DNA of 29,779 bases. It comes from CAG-390 sp045544735. Lineage in GTDB: Bacteria; Bacillota; Clostridia; Oscillospirales; CAG-272. The position numbers were made by a program, and so were the translations under genes. The stretch covers positions 1 through 29,779 of the forward strand of contig JAZPZM010000037.1 of assembly GCA_045544735.1 (NCBI GenBank), read 5' to 3'. This document shows, piece by piece, positions 23,044-29,779 of the stretch. Numbering within the stretch: the stretch's first letter is position 1; each line of letters begins with the position of its first letter. Below the pieces are notes generated by a model. The model had not been told where the DNA came from. It worked only from the letters and a program-made list of their open reading frames with translations, and did not search any database.

Positions 23044-23260
23044 TTAGGAGTTTTGACAAATATCGCCCGAAAATTTCGTGCAAAAATTCCAAAGTAGAAA
23101 ATTTCACCACAAAAATGCGGAATTTCTGTTTATTTTTACAACGACATTCGGTACGACATTTCCTTATTTTTACTTTTTGGGTAAAAAATATTTCCTTTTT
23201 GTGCATTATGCACAATATTTTCCCTTGCAGTTTCCACAGTTTGTTAGAAAAGTGCAAAAT
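23044..23260. other. AT-rich intergenic region with a 17-bp palindrome
   Basis: No gene is supported here. The one clear structure is TTGTGCATTATGCACAA (23199-23215), a perfect palindrome of 8-bp arms around one base. It lies about 50 bases upstream of the -35 box of the first lysozyme gene. It has the size of a dimeric repressor or activator site. Confidence 0.45.
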
Positions 23261-23264
23261 GCTC

Positions 23265-23293
23265 TTGACAATTTCTCTCGTGCGTGATAAAAT
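23265..23293 (+). promoter_or_regulatory. Sigma-A-type promoter of the first GH25 gene
   Basis: TTGACA (23265-23270), 17 bases, TAAAAT (23288-23293), about 50 bases before the ATG at 23343. Confidence 0.72.
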
Positions 23294-23342
23294 TACCTTG
23301 TAATGTTTTTTTCAAAAATACATAGTGAGGTACGTGACTAAA

Positions 23343-25217
23343 ATGAAAAAACGAATAGTTTCGGCTGTTTTAGCTGTTGTTATGGTGCTTGCATCCCTCA
23401 TCGTCGTCGCTCCCACGGCTTCTGCCGCTACGGGCTACGACCGCGGTTATACCGAGGGCGCGGGCGGTACGGGAAAGGTCGTTTCCAAGGGTATCGATAT
23501 TTCCTCCTATCAGGGAAGCAGCTTTAATTTTACTGCCCTTAAAAACTGCGGATACGATTACGTTATCCTTCGTTGCGCAACGGGCTACAATAGTGCTACT
23601 TACGTAGACCCTACGTTTGAGTCCAACTATACTCGCGCAAAGGCGGCAGGTCTCGGCGTTGGCGTTTATTATTTCTCATACGCTTCCACCGTTGCGGGAG
23701 TTAAGAAGGAGATGACTCATCTTCTCAGCGTTATAAAAGGAAAGCAGTTTGAGTATCCCGTTTATTTCGACTTTGAGAGCTCTGATATCAAATCCGCTAT
23801 CGGCTCAAGTGTTACCACGGCAAAGAGTCTTTGCTATACCGCACTTGACGCTATTGCCGAGGCAGGCTTCCTTGCGGGTCTTTACGGCTATGCGGGTTGG
23901 TTCGATCCCGGATACAACGGTTGGTTTGCAAGCGGCGTTGCCGAGATCGCCGAGAAATATGACGTTTGGATAGCAAACTATTACAGACCTACCGACGAAA
24001 CGAGCTACGCTTGGGATCACCCTAAGAGCACGTTATATCCCACCACGTACGGTATGTATCAGTATTCCTCCGATGGAAACAACACGCTTAAGACTAACGT
24101 TTACAACGGTAAGCTCGACCTTAACGTTTGCTATAAGGATTACCCCACTATCGTTAAAAAGTACGGCTTCAGCGGATACGCCGCCGAGGGTACTCTGACC
24201 ACCAAGGACTACGTTCCTTACGGTGAAACGTCTACTGCAAGCTGGAGCGCCGTTGCCAACGCGGCTTCCTATAAGTACAGCGTTACTCTGTACGATTATA
24301 ATTGGAGCGAAACCACCGCTCAGGTCGTTTATTCGGGAACTACCACGGCTAAATCCATCACCATCCCCGCGCAGAGCACGGGCTGCTATATGAAGGTGGA
24401 GGTCACCGCGAACAACTCAAGCACTCCCATGGTCTCCTACTCTCGTCTCGGTGCGGGCAAGGAGTATATAGAGCTTAGTGCCGTAAACGGCAGTATAAAC
24501 GTTTCAAACAGTATGATAATCACCTCGTCACAATCCGCAACCAGCCCGATATATTGGTTGGTGTGCTTGTGCTCACCGCAGGGCGACGGGGTATATAAGA
24601 TAACCAAGCGTTGGGAAAACGGCGAAAGCTATAAGTCAGCAAAAGCTACGGGCGACGACGTTCTTTTTGCCATTCATATGGACTATGCAAACTTTGATTA
24701 CGCCGACACGAATTTTGCCGTAGGCAAGACCGTTACCGTTGCAGGTGTCAGCGGCACGTCGCTTTTGAGCATGCCTTATATCACCCTCGGTAGCGCATTG
24801 CCCGTCAAGTCCGTGCCTCTTGCGCCCACCGATAACAATATTTCCATCAGCGGAACTTGCGTCAAGGGCATCAGCGCGGGCGCGAGCGTCAGCGATTTTG
24901 CAGCTTCCTTTAACTACGACGCTTCAAGCATCGTGGTTAAGAACGCGGCGGGAGCTTCCGTTAGCACGGGTACGCTTGCCACGGGCTACACCGTAAACCT
25001 CGTTATCAACGGCTCGACCGTCGAAAGCTACGCTATCGTAGTCAGCGGCGATATTAACGGTGACGGACTTTCCACCGCAGCCGACGTGCTCACCGTAGCT
25101 ATGAAGCTCAAGAGTCAGGCAAGCCTTGCGGGCGCATACCTGTCCGCCGCCGATAATAACGGTTCGGGCGCAGTTGACTCAAGCGACTATCTCGCAATAA
25201 AAGAACTTGTAGATTAA
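23343..25217 (+). CDS. Secreted GH25 lysozyme with C-terminal dockerin-like module
   Basis: A 624-aa secreted muramidase. A signal peptide (1-~29, ending ASAA) is followed by a short GYDRGYTEG motif shared with the next gene. The GH25 domain (~45-260) shows GIDISSYQG with Asp52 and VYFDFE with Asp143 and Glu145, the catalytic-cleft residues of the family. A fibronectin III-like beta region and a less defined beta-rich region (~275-500) come next. The last ~60 residues hold two Ca-binding loops, DINGDGLSTAAD and DNNGSGAVDSSD, as in type I dockerins. It may bind a cohesin on a scaffold or cell surface, although no cohesin is in the window. GTG codons at 23325 and 23334 are alternative starts; the ATG gives the best signal peptide. 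GH25 enzymes hydrolyse the glycan strand of peptidoglycan. Confidence 0.88.
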   Translation: MKKRIVSAVLAVVMVLASLIVVAPTASAATGYDRGYTEGAGGTGKVVSKGIDISSYQGSSFNFTALKNCGYDYVILRCATGYNSATYVDPTFESNYTRAKAAGLGVGVYYFSYASTVAGVKKEMTHLLSVIKGKQFEYPVYFDFESSDIKSAIGSSVTTAKSLCYTALDAIAEAGFLAGLYGYAGWFDPGYNGWFASGVAEIAEKYDVWIANYYRPTDETSYAWDHPKSTLYPTTYGMYQYSSDGNNTLKTNVYNGKLDLNVCYKDYPTIVKKYGFSGYAAEGTLTTKDYVPYGETSTASWSAVANAASYKYSVTLYDYNWSETTAQVVYSGTTTAKSITIPAQSTGCYMKVEVTANNSSTPMVSYSRLGAGKEYIELSAVNGSINVSNSMIITSSQSATSPIYWLVCLCSPQGDGVYKITKRWENGESYKSAKATGDDVLFAIHMDYANFDYADTNFAVGKTVTVAGVSGTSLLSMPYITLGSALPVKSVPLAPTDNNISISGTCVKGISAGASVSDFAASFNYDASSIVVKNAAGASVSTGTLATGYTVNLVINGSTVESYAIVVSGDINGDGLSTAADVLTVAMKLKSQASLAGAYLSAADNNGSGAVDSSDYLAIKELVD

Positions 25218-25222
25218 AATTC

Positions 25223-25254
25223 AAGGGGTTGTCGACACTTGCGGCAACCCCTTT
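25223..25254 (+). terminator. Hairpin between the two GH25 genes
   Basis: AAGGGGTTG (25223-25231) pairs with CAACCCCTT (25245-25253), loop of 13, followed by only a few T. It is a possible leaky terminator separating the tandem lysozymes. Confidence 0.55.
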
Positions 25255-25272
25255 GCAAACGAAAAGGCGATA

Positions 25273-26520
25273 ATGATGAAAAAAATTATTTCTTTACTTT
25301 TGACGTTCATCCTTGCCGTCGGTGCGCTTTCCGTCTCCGCGTCTGCGGCGGGTGAAAACGGCTACGACCGCGGATATTCCGAGGGAATGACGGGCAAGGG
25401 CAAAAAGTTTGCTATGGGACTTGATATCTCCGAGCATCAGGGCGGAAGCTTTAACTTCAAGGCTGTGAAAAGCGCAGGCTTTGACTACGTTATCCTTCGT
25501 TGCGGCTTTTCCTCAAGCCCCAAGAGCGGCGCGCGCACGGACTACCATTTTGAAAGGAACTATACCGCCGCACGCGAGGCGGGGCTTGATATAGGCGTTT
25601 ATCTTTATTCCTACGCGGGAAGTGTCGAGGAGGCGAAGGTTGACCTTGCCAATTTCCTTAAATATATAGAGGGCAAAAAGTTCGAGTATCCCGTGTATCT
25701 TGATTTTGAGAACAACGAGGCTCGTCAGGAAATGGGCTCGTCCCCCGCGATAGCAAAGCAGATATGCCTTACTATCCTTGACGGACTTGCCGACGCGGGC
25801 TATCTCGCGGGGCTTTACACCTACGCGGCGTGGGCAGACCATAACTATAACGGCTGGTTTGCCGACGAGGTCGACGAGATAGGCAAAAAGTACGATTTCT
25901 GGATGGCTAACTACTCAAAAAACGACGGCACGCTGAACATAGACAACGCAACGAGATATTCCAAAAAATACGGTATGCATCAGTATACCTCCGCGCTTAA
26001 GATAAACGGATATGGGGGCAATCTTGACGCTAATATCTGCTTTAAGGATTATCCCGCGATAGTCCGCGCGTACGGTTTTAACGGATACGAGGCGGAGGGC
26101 GTGGAAAACGTGACCTTCAAAGCGGGCGGACCGATAAAGGATCTTGAGATCGTCGTGGATACGTCCGCGTCCGGTTGGTACAGCATTTCAGGCTCTCTCG
26201 GAATGCGCCGCGTTCGTATGGGCCCCGACAAATCATACGAGATGCTCGATCCCGTGGGCGACGGTGAGCCCTTCTACGTTATCGGTACTTATAACGGCTG
26301 GGGCAAGATAGATGCGAACGGGCAAGAGGGTTGGGTCAGTATGGAAAACGCCGTCCCCGCCGAAGCTCCGTCGACCGCGTCTCCCGATACGACCGCCGAG
26401 GCAACGAGTGCCGCAGAAACTACCGTGAGTACGCAGGGAGGATGCGGCGCAGTAGGCGCAAGCGCGCTTGCGGCTTGTGCCGTGGCTCTGCTTGCACTAA
26501 AACGCAAAAAAGAAGATTAA
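25273..26520 (+). CDS. Secreted GH25 lysozyme with SH3-like domain and C-terminal anchor
   Basis: A 415-aa paralogue of the preceding lysozyme, 55 bases downstream of its stop. It has a signal peptide (1-26, ending ASAAG), then the shared GYDRGYSEG motif. The GH25 domain (~45-265) has GLDISEHQG (Asp51) and VYLDFEN (Asp144, Glu146). An SH3_3-like segment (~285-350, including GWGKIDANGQEGWVSMENA) may bind the wall. A Thr/Ala/Ser/Pro-rich linker is followed by GGCGAVGASALAACAVALLAL and a basic tail KRKKED. That last part is a C-terminal membrane segment preceded by a Gly-Cys motif, so the enzyme is probably held at the membrane, unlike its partner. No LPXTG motif is present. Two adjacent ATGs exist at 25273 and 25276. 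Cell-wall turnover is the likely role. Confidence 0.9.
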   Translation: MMKKIISLLLTFILAVGALSVSASAAGENGYDRGYSEGMTGKGKKFAMGLDISEHQGGSFNFKAVKSAGFDYVILRCGFSSSPKSGARTDYHFERNYTAAREAGLDIGVYLYSYAGSVEEAKVDLANFLKYIEGKKFEYPVYLDFENNEARQEMGSSPAIAKQICLTILDGLADAGYLAGLYTYAAWADHNYNGWFADEVDEIGKKYDFWMANYSKNDGTLNIDNATRYSKKYGMHQYTSALKINGYGGNLDANICFKDYPAIVRAYGFNGYEAEGVENVTFKAGGPIKDLEIVVDTSASGWYSISGSLGMRRVRMGPDKSYEMLDPVGDGEPFYVIGTYNGWGKIDANGQEGWVSMENAVPAEAPSTASPDTTAEATSAAETTVSTQGGCGAVGASALAACAVALLALKRKKED

Positions 26521-26527
26521 AATCAGC

Positions 26528-26556
26528 GCAGGAAACGCCGTGGCGGCGTTTCCTGC
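26528..26556 (+). other. Strong 12-bp hairpin after the second GH25 gene
   Basis: GCAGGAAACGCC (26528-26539) pairs perfectly with GGCGTTTCCTGC (26545-26556), loop of 5. It is followed by A-rich rather than T-rich sequence on the plus strand, so it is not a textbook terminator. It may protect the 3' end of the lysozyme transcript. Confidence 0.6.
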
Positions 26557-26585
26557 AAAAAAATCAAAAAAATTTCAAAATAGTA

Positions 26586-26614
26586 TTGACAGCACCCCGA
26601 AAAAGTGGTATAAT
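26586..26614 (+). promoter_or_regulatory. Consensus sigma-A promoter of infC-rpmI-rplT
   Basis: TTGACA (26586-26591), 17 bases, TATAAT (26609-26614). It is a full consensus, as expected for a highly expressed translation operon. Confidence 0.88.
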
Positions 26615-26621
26615 ACATCGA

Positions 26622-26732
26622 AATCAAAGAAGAACGCTCCGTTCTCACCCTGCCGCGCGGCGAGCAGGCGTTAATAAACGATGCCCTTTGGGGAGATTGT
26701 GCGCGGAGAGTTTTTCCGTGCCCTTTTTAATT
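26622..26732 (+). promoter_or_regulatory. infC operon leader RNA (L20-leader type) with attenuator
   Basis: About 130 untranslated bases separate the promoter from infC. Visible elements are a small hairpin GAACG/CGTTC (26632-26644), CTCACCC (26644-26650) able to pair with GGGGAG (26690-26695), and a final terminator-type hairpin at 26701-26730. Firmicutes infC-rpmI-rplT operons are known to be repressed by L20 binding to a leader that then terminates transcription. The arrangement here fits; the exact L20 site was not mapped. Confidence 0.65.
26701..26730 (+). terminator. Attenuator hairpin before infC
   Basis: GCGCGGA (26701-26707) pairs with TCCGTGC (26715-26721), one G-U, followed by CCTTTTTAATTT. 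It lies just before the GGAGG of infC, so reading through it is required for expression. Confidence 0.75.
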
Positions 26733-26749
26733 TCCGGAGGTGAATCAAA

Positions 26750-27265
26750 ATAGCAGCCAAAGAAACTTTACTCAATGAGAACATTCGCTTCAAAGAAGTC
26801 AGAGTTATAGGTCCCGACGGTGACCAGCTCGGCATAATGAGCTCTGATGCCGCGTGCAACGTAGCGTACAATCAGGGACTCGACCTCGTTCTCATTTCCC
26901 CCAACGCTCAGCCCCCCGTATGCCGCATCGTCGATTACGGAAGATACCGCTTCGAGCAGGAAAAGAGAGAGAAGGAAGCGAAGAAGAAGCAGAACATTAT
27001 CGAGGTTAAGGAGGTACAGCTTTCCTGCCGTATCGAAACTCACGATTTCGAGACCAAGGTAAAGCACGCGATAAGATTCCTTAACGATGGCAACAAAGTC
27101 AAGGTAGTGCTTCGTTTCAGAGGTAGAGAGATGAGCCATCAGGAGCTCGGCAAGGAAGTCCTTGAGCAGTTCCGCGAGGCAGTTAAGGAATACGGCAGCG
27201 TCGATAAGATCCCCGTTCTTGACGGCAGACTTATGACGATGATCGTTTCGCCCGTGAAGAAATAA
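26750..27265 (+). CDS. infC: Translation initiation factor IF-3
   Basis: A 171-aa factor that binds the 30S subunit and checks start codons. The conserved N-terminus (LLNENIRFKEVRVIGPDGDQLGIM) lies upstream of the first in-frame ATG at 26837, so that ATG cannot be the true start. In frame, ATA at 26750-26752 follows GGAGGTGA at ideal distance; ATC at 26744 is the only other candidate. A rare AUU, AUC or AUA start is usual for infC and lets IF-3 repress its own translation. Other marks are PPVCRIVDYGRYRFEQ, the lysine-rich linker (EKREKEAKKKQ) and the C-terminal domain with RFRGREMSH. Full length is normal. An annotation starting at 26837 would lose 29 residues. Confidence 0.92.
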   Translation: MAAKETLLNENIRFKEVRVIGPDGDQLGIMSSDAACNVAYNQGLDLVLISPNAQPPVCRIVDYGRYRFEQEKREKEAKKKQNIIEVKEVQLSCRIETHDFETKVKHAIRFLNDGNKVKVVLRFRGREMSHQELGKEVLEQFREAVKEYGSVDKIPVLDGRLMTMIVSPVKK

Positions 27266-27318
27266 ATCGGCGCAAGCCGCTAACAAACAAAGAAATATTA
27301 AGTTAAGGAGATAAAACA

Positions 27319-27513
27319 ATGGGAAAAATTAAAACTCATAAGGCTTCTGCCAAGCGTTTTTCCGTTACGGGTAACGGCTTGGTAAAAATGAACCACTCAC
27401 ACCACCGCCACAAGCTTGGCATTAAGGATCAGAAGAGAAAGAGACATCTTCGCTCCGGCACTTACGTTGAGGGCAAGGTAGCATCTAATATCCGCGTTCT
27501 TATCAACAAGTAA
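27319..27513 (+). CDS. rpmI: 50S ribosomal protein L35
   Basis: A 64-aa basic protein matching L35: KIKTHKASAKRFSVTGNG, followed by HHRHKLGIKDQKRKRHLR. Preceded by AAGGAG at good distance and placed between infC and rplT, the invariant operon order. Confidence 0.97.
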   Translation: MGKIKTHKASAKRFSVTGNGLVKMNHSHHRHKLGIKDQKRKRHLRSGTYVEGKVASNIRVLINK

Positions 27514-27537
27514 GAAAGTCACAGGAGGTATTGAACA

Positions 27538-27891
27538 ATGGCAAGAGTTAAAGGCGCGATGATGACGCGCAAGAGAAGAAATAAAGTTCTGAAGGCAGCA
27601 AAGGGCTACTGGGGCTCCAAGAGCAAGCACTTCAAGATGGCTAAGCAAGCCGTTATGAAGAGCGGTAACTACGCCTTCATCGGCCGCAAGCAGAAGAAGA
27701 GAGATTTCCGCCGTCTGTGGATCGCTCGTATTTCCGCTGAGGCAAAGGTAAACGGAATGAACTATTCCACCTTCATCCACGGTCTCAAGAAGGCTGGCAT
27801 CGACCTTAACCGTAAGATGCTCGCTGAGATCGCAGTTGCCGACAAGGCAGGCTTTGCAGCACTTGCAGCTCAGGCCAAGGCAGCTCTTTGA
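27538..27891 (+). CDS. rplT: 50S ribosomal protein L20
   Basis: A 117-aa protein matching L20: MARVKGAMMTRKRRNKVLK, KGYWGSKSKHFKMAKQAVMKS in the RNA-binding N-terminal extension, and RISAEAKVNGMNYSTFIHGL in the C-terminal domain. Besides its assembly role it is the likely repressor of this operon through the leader. AGGAGG precedes the ATG. Confidence 0.97.
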   Translation: MARVKGAMMTRKRRNKVLKAAKGYWGSKSKHFKMAKQAVMKSGNYAFIGRKQKKRDFRRLWIARISAEAKVNGMNYSTFIHGLKKAGIDLNRKMLAEIAVADKAGFAALAAQAKAAL

Positions 27892-27907
27892 TCGATTATA
27901 GTATAGT

Positions 27908-27943
27908 GACTGTCGCGAGCGCACGCCCGCGGCAGTCGTTTTT
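27908..27943 (+). terminator. Rho-independent terminator of infC-rpmI-rplT
   Basis: GACTGTCGCG (27908-27917) pairs with CGCGGCAGTC (27928-27937), one wobble, followed by GTTTTTG. It is 16 bases after the rplT stop. Confidence 0.85.
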
Positions 27944-27965
27944 GTAAAACCAGTTGAGGTGTGAT

Positions 27966-28805
27966 ATGTCAGGTGAAGCCGTATATATAAGCTCCCGCCA
28001 GAACCCGTACGTTATGCGCGTGGCATCCCTTTCGGACAACAAGGGAAGGGCGCGTGAGGGACTTTTTAAGTTTGGCGGATTCAAGCTTTTTTCCGAGGCG
28101 GTAGCTTGCGGACTCGATATCGAGCGCGTTATTTTGCGCGAGGATGTTGCCAAAAAGCTTGAGGGTGAGGTACGCCGCGTTATGCCGAATGCGGATATTT
28201 GCGTTTTCTCGGAGTCCGCTTTTGATAAGGTCAGCGATGAAAAATCGCCCGAAGGCATAATAACTGTTGCAAAACATATTGACAAAATTGCAAAAATTGC
28301 TACAATAGATAATATAGCAAATCTTTTACCGATGGATTCCACGGTCATCGCGCTTGAATCCTTGCGCGATCCGGGCAACCTTGGAACTATCATTCGCTCT
28401 GCGGCGGCGTTTGGCGTGGATACCATTATTCTCTCCTCGGATTGCGCTGATGTTTACAACACTCGCACCGTGCGCGGCGCTATGGGAGCGCTTTTTTCGC
28501 GCAGAATACTCATCGCGGATGATTTCCCCGCACTTATAGCGAAGCTTTCCGAGTGCGGCAGACGCACCCTCGCGGCAACCCTTTCGCCCGATGCGAAAAC
28601 GCTTGGTGACACGGTGCTTTCAAGAAGCGATTGCGTGGTGATAGGAAACGAGGGGCACGGATTGTCCGAAGAAACGGTAAGGGCTTGCACGAATGCCGTC
28701 ATTATCCCTATGATGAGCGGCGTGGGAGTTGAATCTCTCAACGCGGCAACGGCGGCATCTATATTTATGTGGGAATTAACTAAAAATGAAGGATATTCTG
28801 TATGA
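27966..28805 (+). CDS. SpoU/TrmH-family RNA 2'-O-methyltransferase
   Basis: A 279-aa SAM-dependent RNA methyltransferase of the SPOUT class. An N-terminal RNA-binding-like domain (SSRQNPYVMRVASLSD onward) is followed by the knotted catalytic domain with its three motifs: LRDPGNLGTIIRSAAAFGVD, VVIGNEGHGLSEE and IPMMSGVGVESLNAATAAS. Its location after rplT is common in Firmicutes (YsgA-like), and the target is probably ribosomal RNA, though unproven. The ATG at 27966 has GAGGTG upstream; an earlier TTG is less likely. Its 3' end overlaps the dprA start by 21 bases. Confidence 0.93.
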   Translation: MSGEAVYISSRQNPYVMRVASLSDNKGRAREGLFKFGGFKLFSEAVACGLDIERVILREDVAKKLEGEVRRVMPNADICVFSESAFDKVSDEKSPEGIITVAKHIDKIAKIATIDNIANLLPMDSTVIALESLRDPGNLGTIIRSAAAFGVDTIILSSDCADVYNTRTVRGAMGALFSRRILIADDFPALIAKLSECGRRTLAATLSPDAKTLGDTVLSRSDCVVIGNEGHGLSEETVRACTNAVIIPMMSGVGVESLNAATAASIFMWELTKNEGYSV

Positions 28806-29779
28806 TGCTTGGCTGACTACCGTTTTGAGCGCGGGTAGTAGCGAGTATAAAAAGCTCTTTTTGCACTTTTCCGATTCGTACGAGATATACCGTGCGGATG
28901 AGGCAGAGCTTGAGGCGGCGGGTGCATCCGCGAAGCTGATATACGCTATGAGGAATAAGGACCTTGACCGCGCCGCTAAAATAACCGAATATTGTAACAG
29001 ACAGGGAATAGAGCTTATCACTTTCTTTGATAAGCGATATCCGCAAAGGCTGGCGAGCATTCAAGCGCCGCCGTTTGCATTTTACGTTATGGGCAAAATG
29101 CCCGATATGGACTACGGCTTTAACGTCGCCGTCGTCGGAACTCGAAAAATGAGCGAATACGGAATGAAGAGCGCGTATAAAATATCATACGAGCTTGCCG
29201 CCGCAGGCGCTCGAATCATTAGCGGAATGGCTCTTGGTATAGATTCCGTTGCCGCTTGCGCCGCTATGGAGGCGGGAGGAAGCACGCTCGCCGTGCTTGG
29301 CTGCGGACTTGACCGCGCGTATCCGCCCGAACATAGACGGCTTATGGAGGTAATAGCGCAAAACGGTGCAGTATTCAGCGAATTCCCGCCGGGTACGCCT
29401 CCCATGGGAACTAATTTCCCGATAAGAAACAGGATAATAAGCGGTTTTTGCCAAAGCATACTCGTTGTGGAGGCAGGCGAGCGCAGCGGAGCGCTCATTA
29501 CCGCAAAGACGGCTATAAGACAGGGTAGGGCGGTGTATGCCGTTCCCGGACATATCGACTCTCCGCTATCCGCAGGTGTGAATTCGCTTATACAAGCAGG
29601 AGTCAGGATAGCGCTTTGTTCGGGCGATATACTCGAGGATGCCGAGGGACTTTATGGCAGATTTTTCAACGAGGGCGCGTATGCGCATGCGCTTGGAAGG
29701 TCAGCCTACCGCGACGGCGTGCTTGAAAAATACGGCGTAGCGGCAGTACCAAGTCGGATCGTAGCCATGTCGTTCTGTG
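28785..29779 (+). CDS. dprA: DNA processing protein DprA (3' end beyond window)
   Basis: The first 331 codons of DprA/Smf, which loads RecA on incoming single-stranded DNA in transformation and is conserved even in species not known to be competent. The Rossmann-like domain is clear: RYPQRLASIQAPPFAFYVMG is followed by VAVVGTRKMSEYG, ISGMALGIDSVAA, GGSTLAVLGCGLDRAYPPEH, FPIRNRIISG and ERSGALITAKTAI, all family signatures. An N-terminal SAM-like helical part precedes it. The start ATG (28785) lies inside the end of the methyltransferase gene in another frame, and its RBS is weak, so translational coupling is likely. The C-terminal winged-helix part and stop are outside the window. Confidence 0.95.

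Noticed and set aside
22994..23257. An 87-codon minus-strand frame in the lysozyme/lon intergenic region
   Set aside because: It crosses the small-RNA promoter, has low-complexity Lys/Phe-rich composition and no RBS.
26837..27265. infC starting at the first ATG
   Set aside because: This would delete the conserved N-terminal IF-3 segment, which is in frame upstream after a strong SD and a rare start codon.
28776..29060. Minus-strand frames opposite dprA
   Set aside because: They are antisense to a clear DprA reading frame that continues to the window edge.

Overview
The window looks like the chromosome of a spore-forming, gut-type Clostridia (Bacillota), probably from the Oscillospirales or a related lineage. 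The evidence is spo0A, the spoIIGA-sigE pair, gerW/ytfJ, a SCIFF ranthipeptide locus, a dockerin-bearing GH25 lysozyme and the infC-rpmI-rplT operon with a low-GC Gram-positive type leader. Core genes are moderately GC-rich. Several accessory genes (two ECF sigma/anti-sigma pairs, an XRE regulator, a leucine-rich-repeat lipoprotein) are visibly richer in A+T. This placement is inference from gene content only.

Layout. 1-2990 (minus): a sigma-A-type promoter drives a 50-aa SCIFF precursor, its radical SAM maturase and an Orn/Lys/Arg decarboxylase-family enzyme. 3030-4713 (plus): a promoter region with Spo0A-box-like sites, then spoIIGA and sigE, the mother-cell sporulation protease/sigma pair. 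4716-5499 (plus): a degenerate PHP/CpsB-like protein with its own promoter, in the place where sigG often follows sigE. 5502-5727: a non-coding MITE-like element. 5731-9490 (minus): two sigma/membrane anti-sigma pairs. 9673-11210: an XRE regulator between two near-identical 34-bp palindromes. 11216-12045 (minus): spo0A and its putative promoter. 12190-13942: an AT-rich LRR lipoprotein bracketed by imperfect inverted repeats.

13965-22733 is a long, tightly packed minus-strand cluster, in transcription order: lon, engB, M50 site-2 protease, scpA, scpB, DUF2953, gerW, dacF-like D,D-carboxypeptidase, rluB-like pseudouridine synthase and a small GNAT-like protein. Upstream of lon lies a candidate structured small RNA with its own promoter and terminator. 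23265-26556 (plus) holds two tandem paralogous secreted GH25 lysozymes with different C-terminal modules. 26586-27943 (plus) is the infC-rpmI-rplT operon, with a leader attenuator and a non-AUG infC start. 27966-29779 (plus) holds a SpoU/TrmH-family RNA methyltransferase overlapping the start of dprA, which runs off the end.

The window mixes sporulation control (Spo0A, SigE, SpoIIGA, GerW), envelope functions (D,D-carboxypeptidase, lysozymes, anti-sigma sensors) and housekeeping (Lon, EngB, ScpAB, translation factors). No tRNA, rRNA, CRISPR array, transposase or phage gene was recognised. The most unusual items are the SCIFF peptide with a seventh cysteine, the PHP-fold pseudoenzyme, the candidate small RNA upstream of lon, the MITE-like element and the possible LRR cassette.
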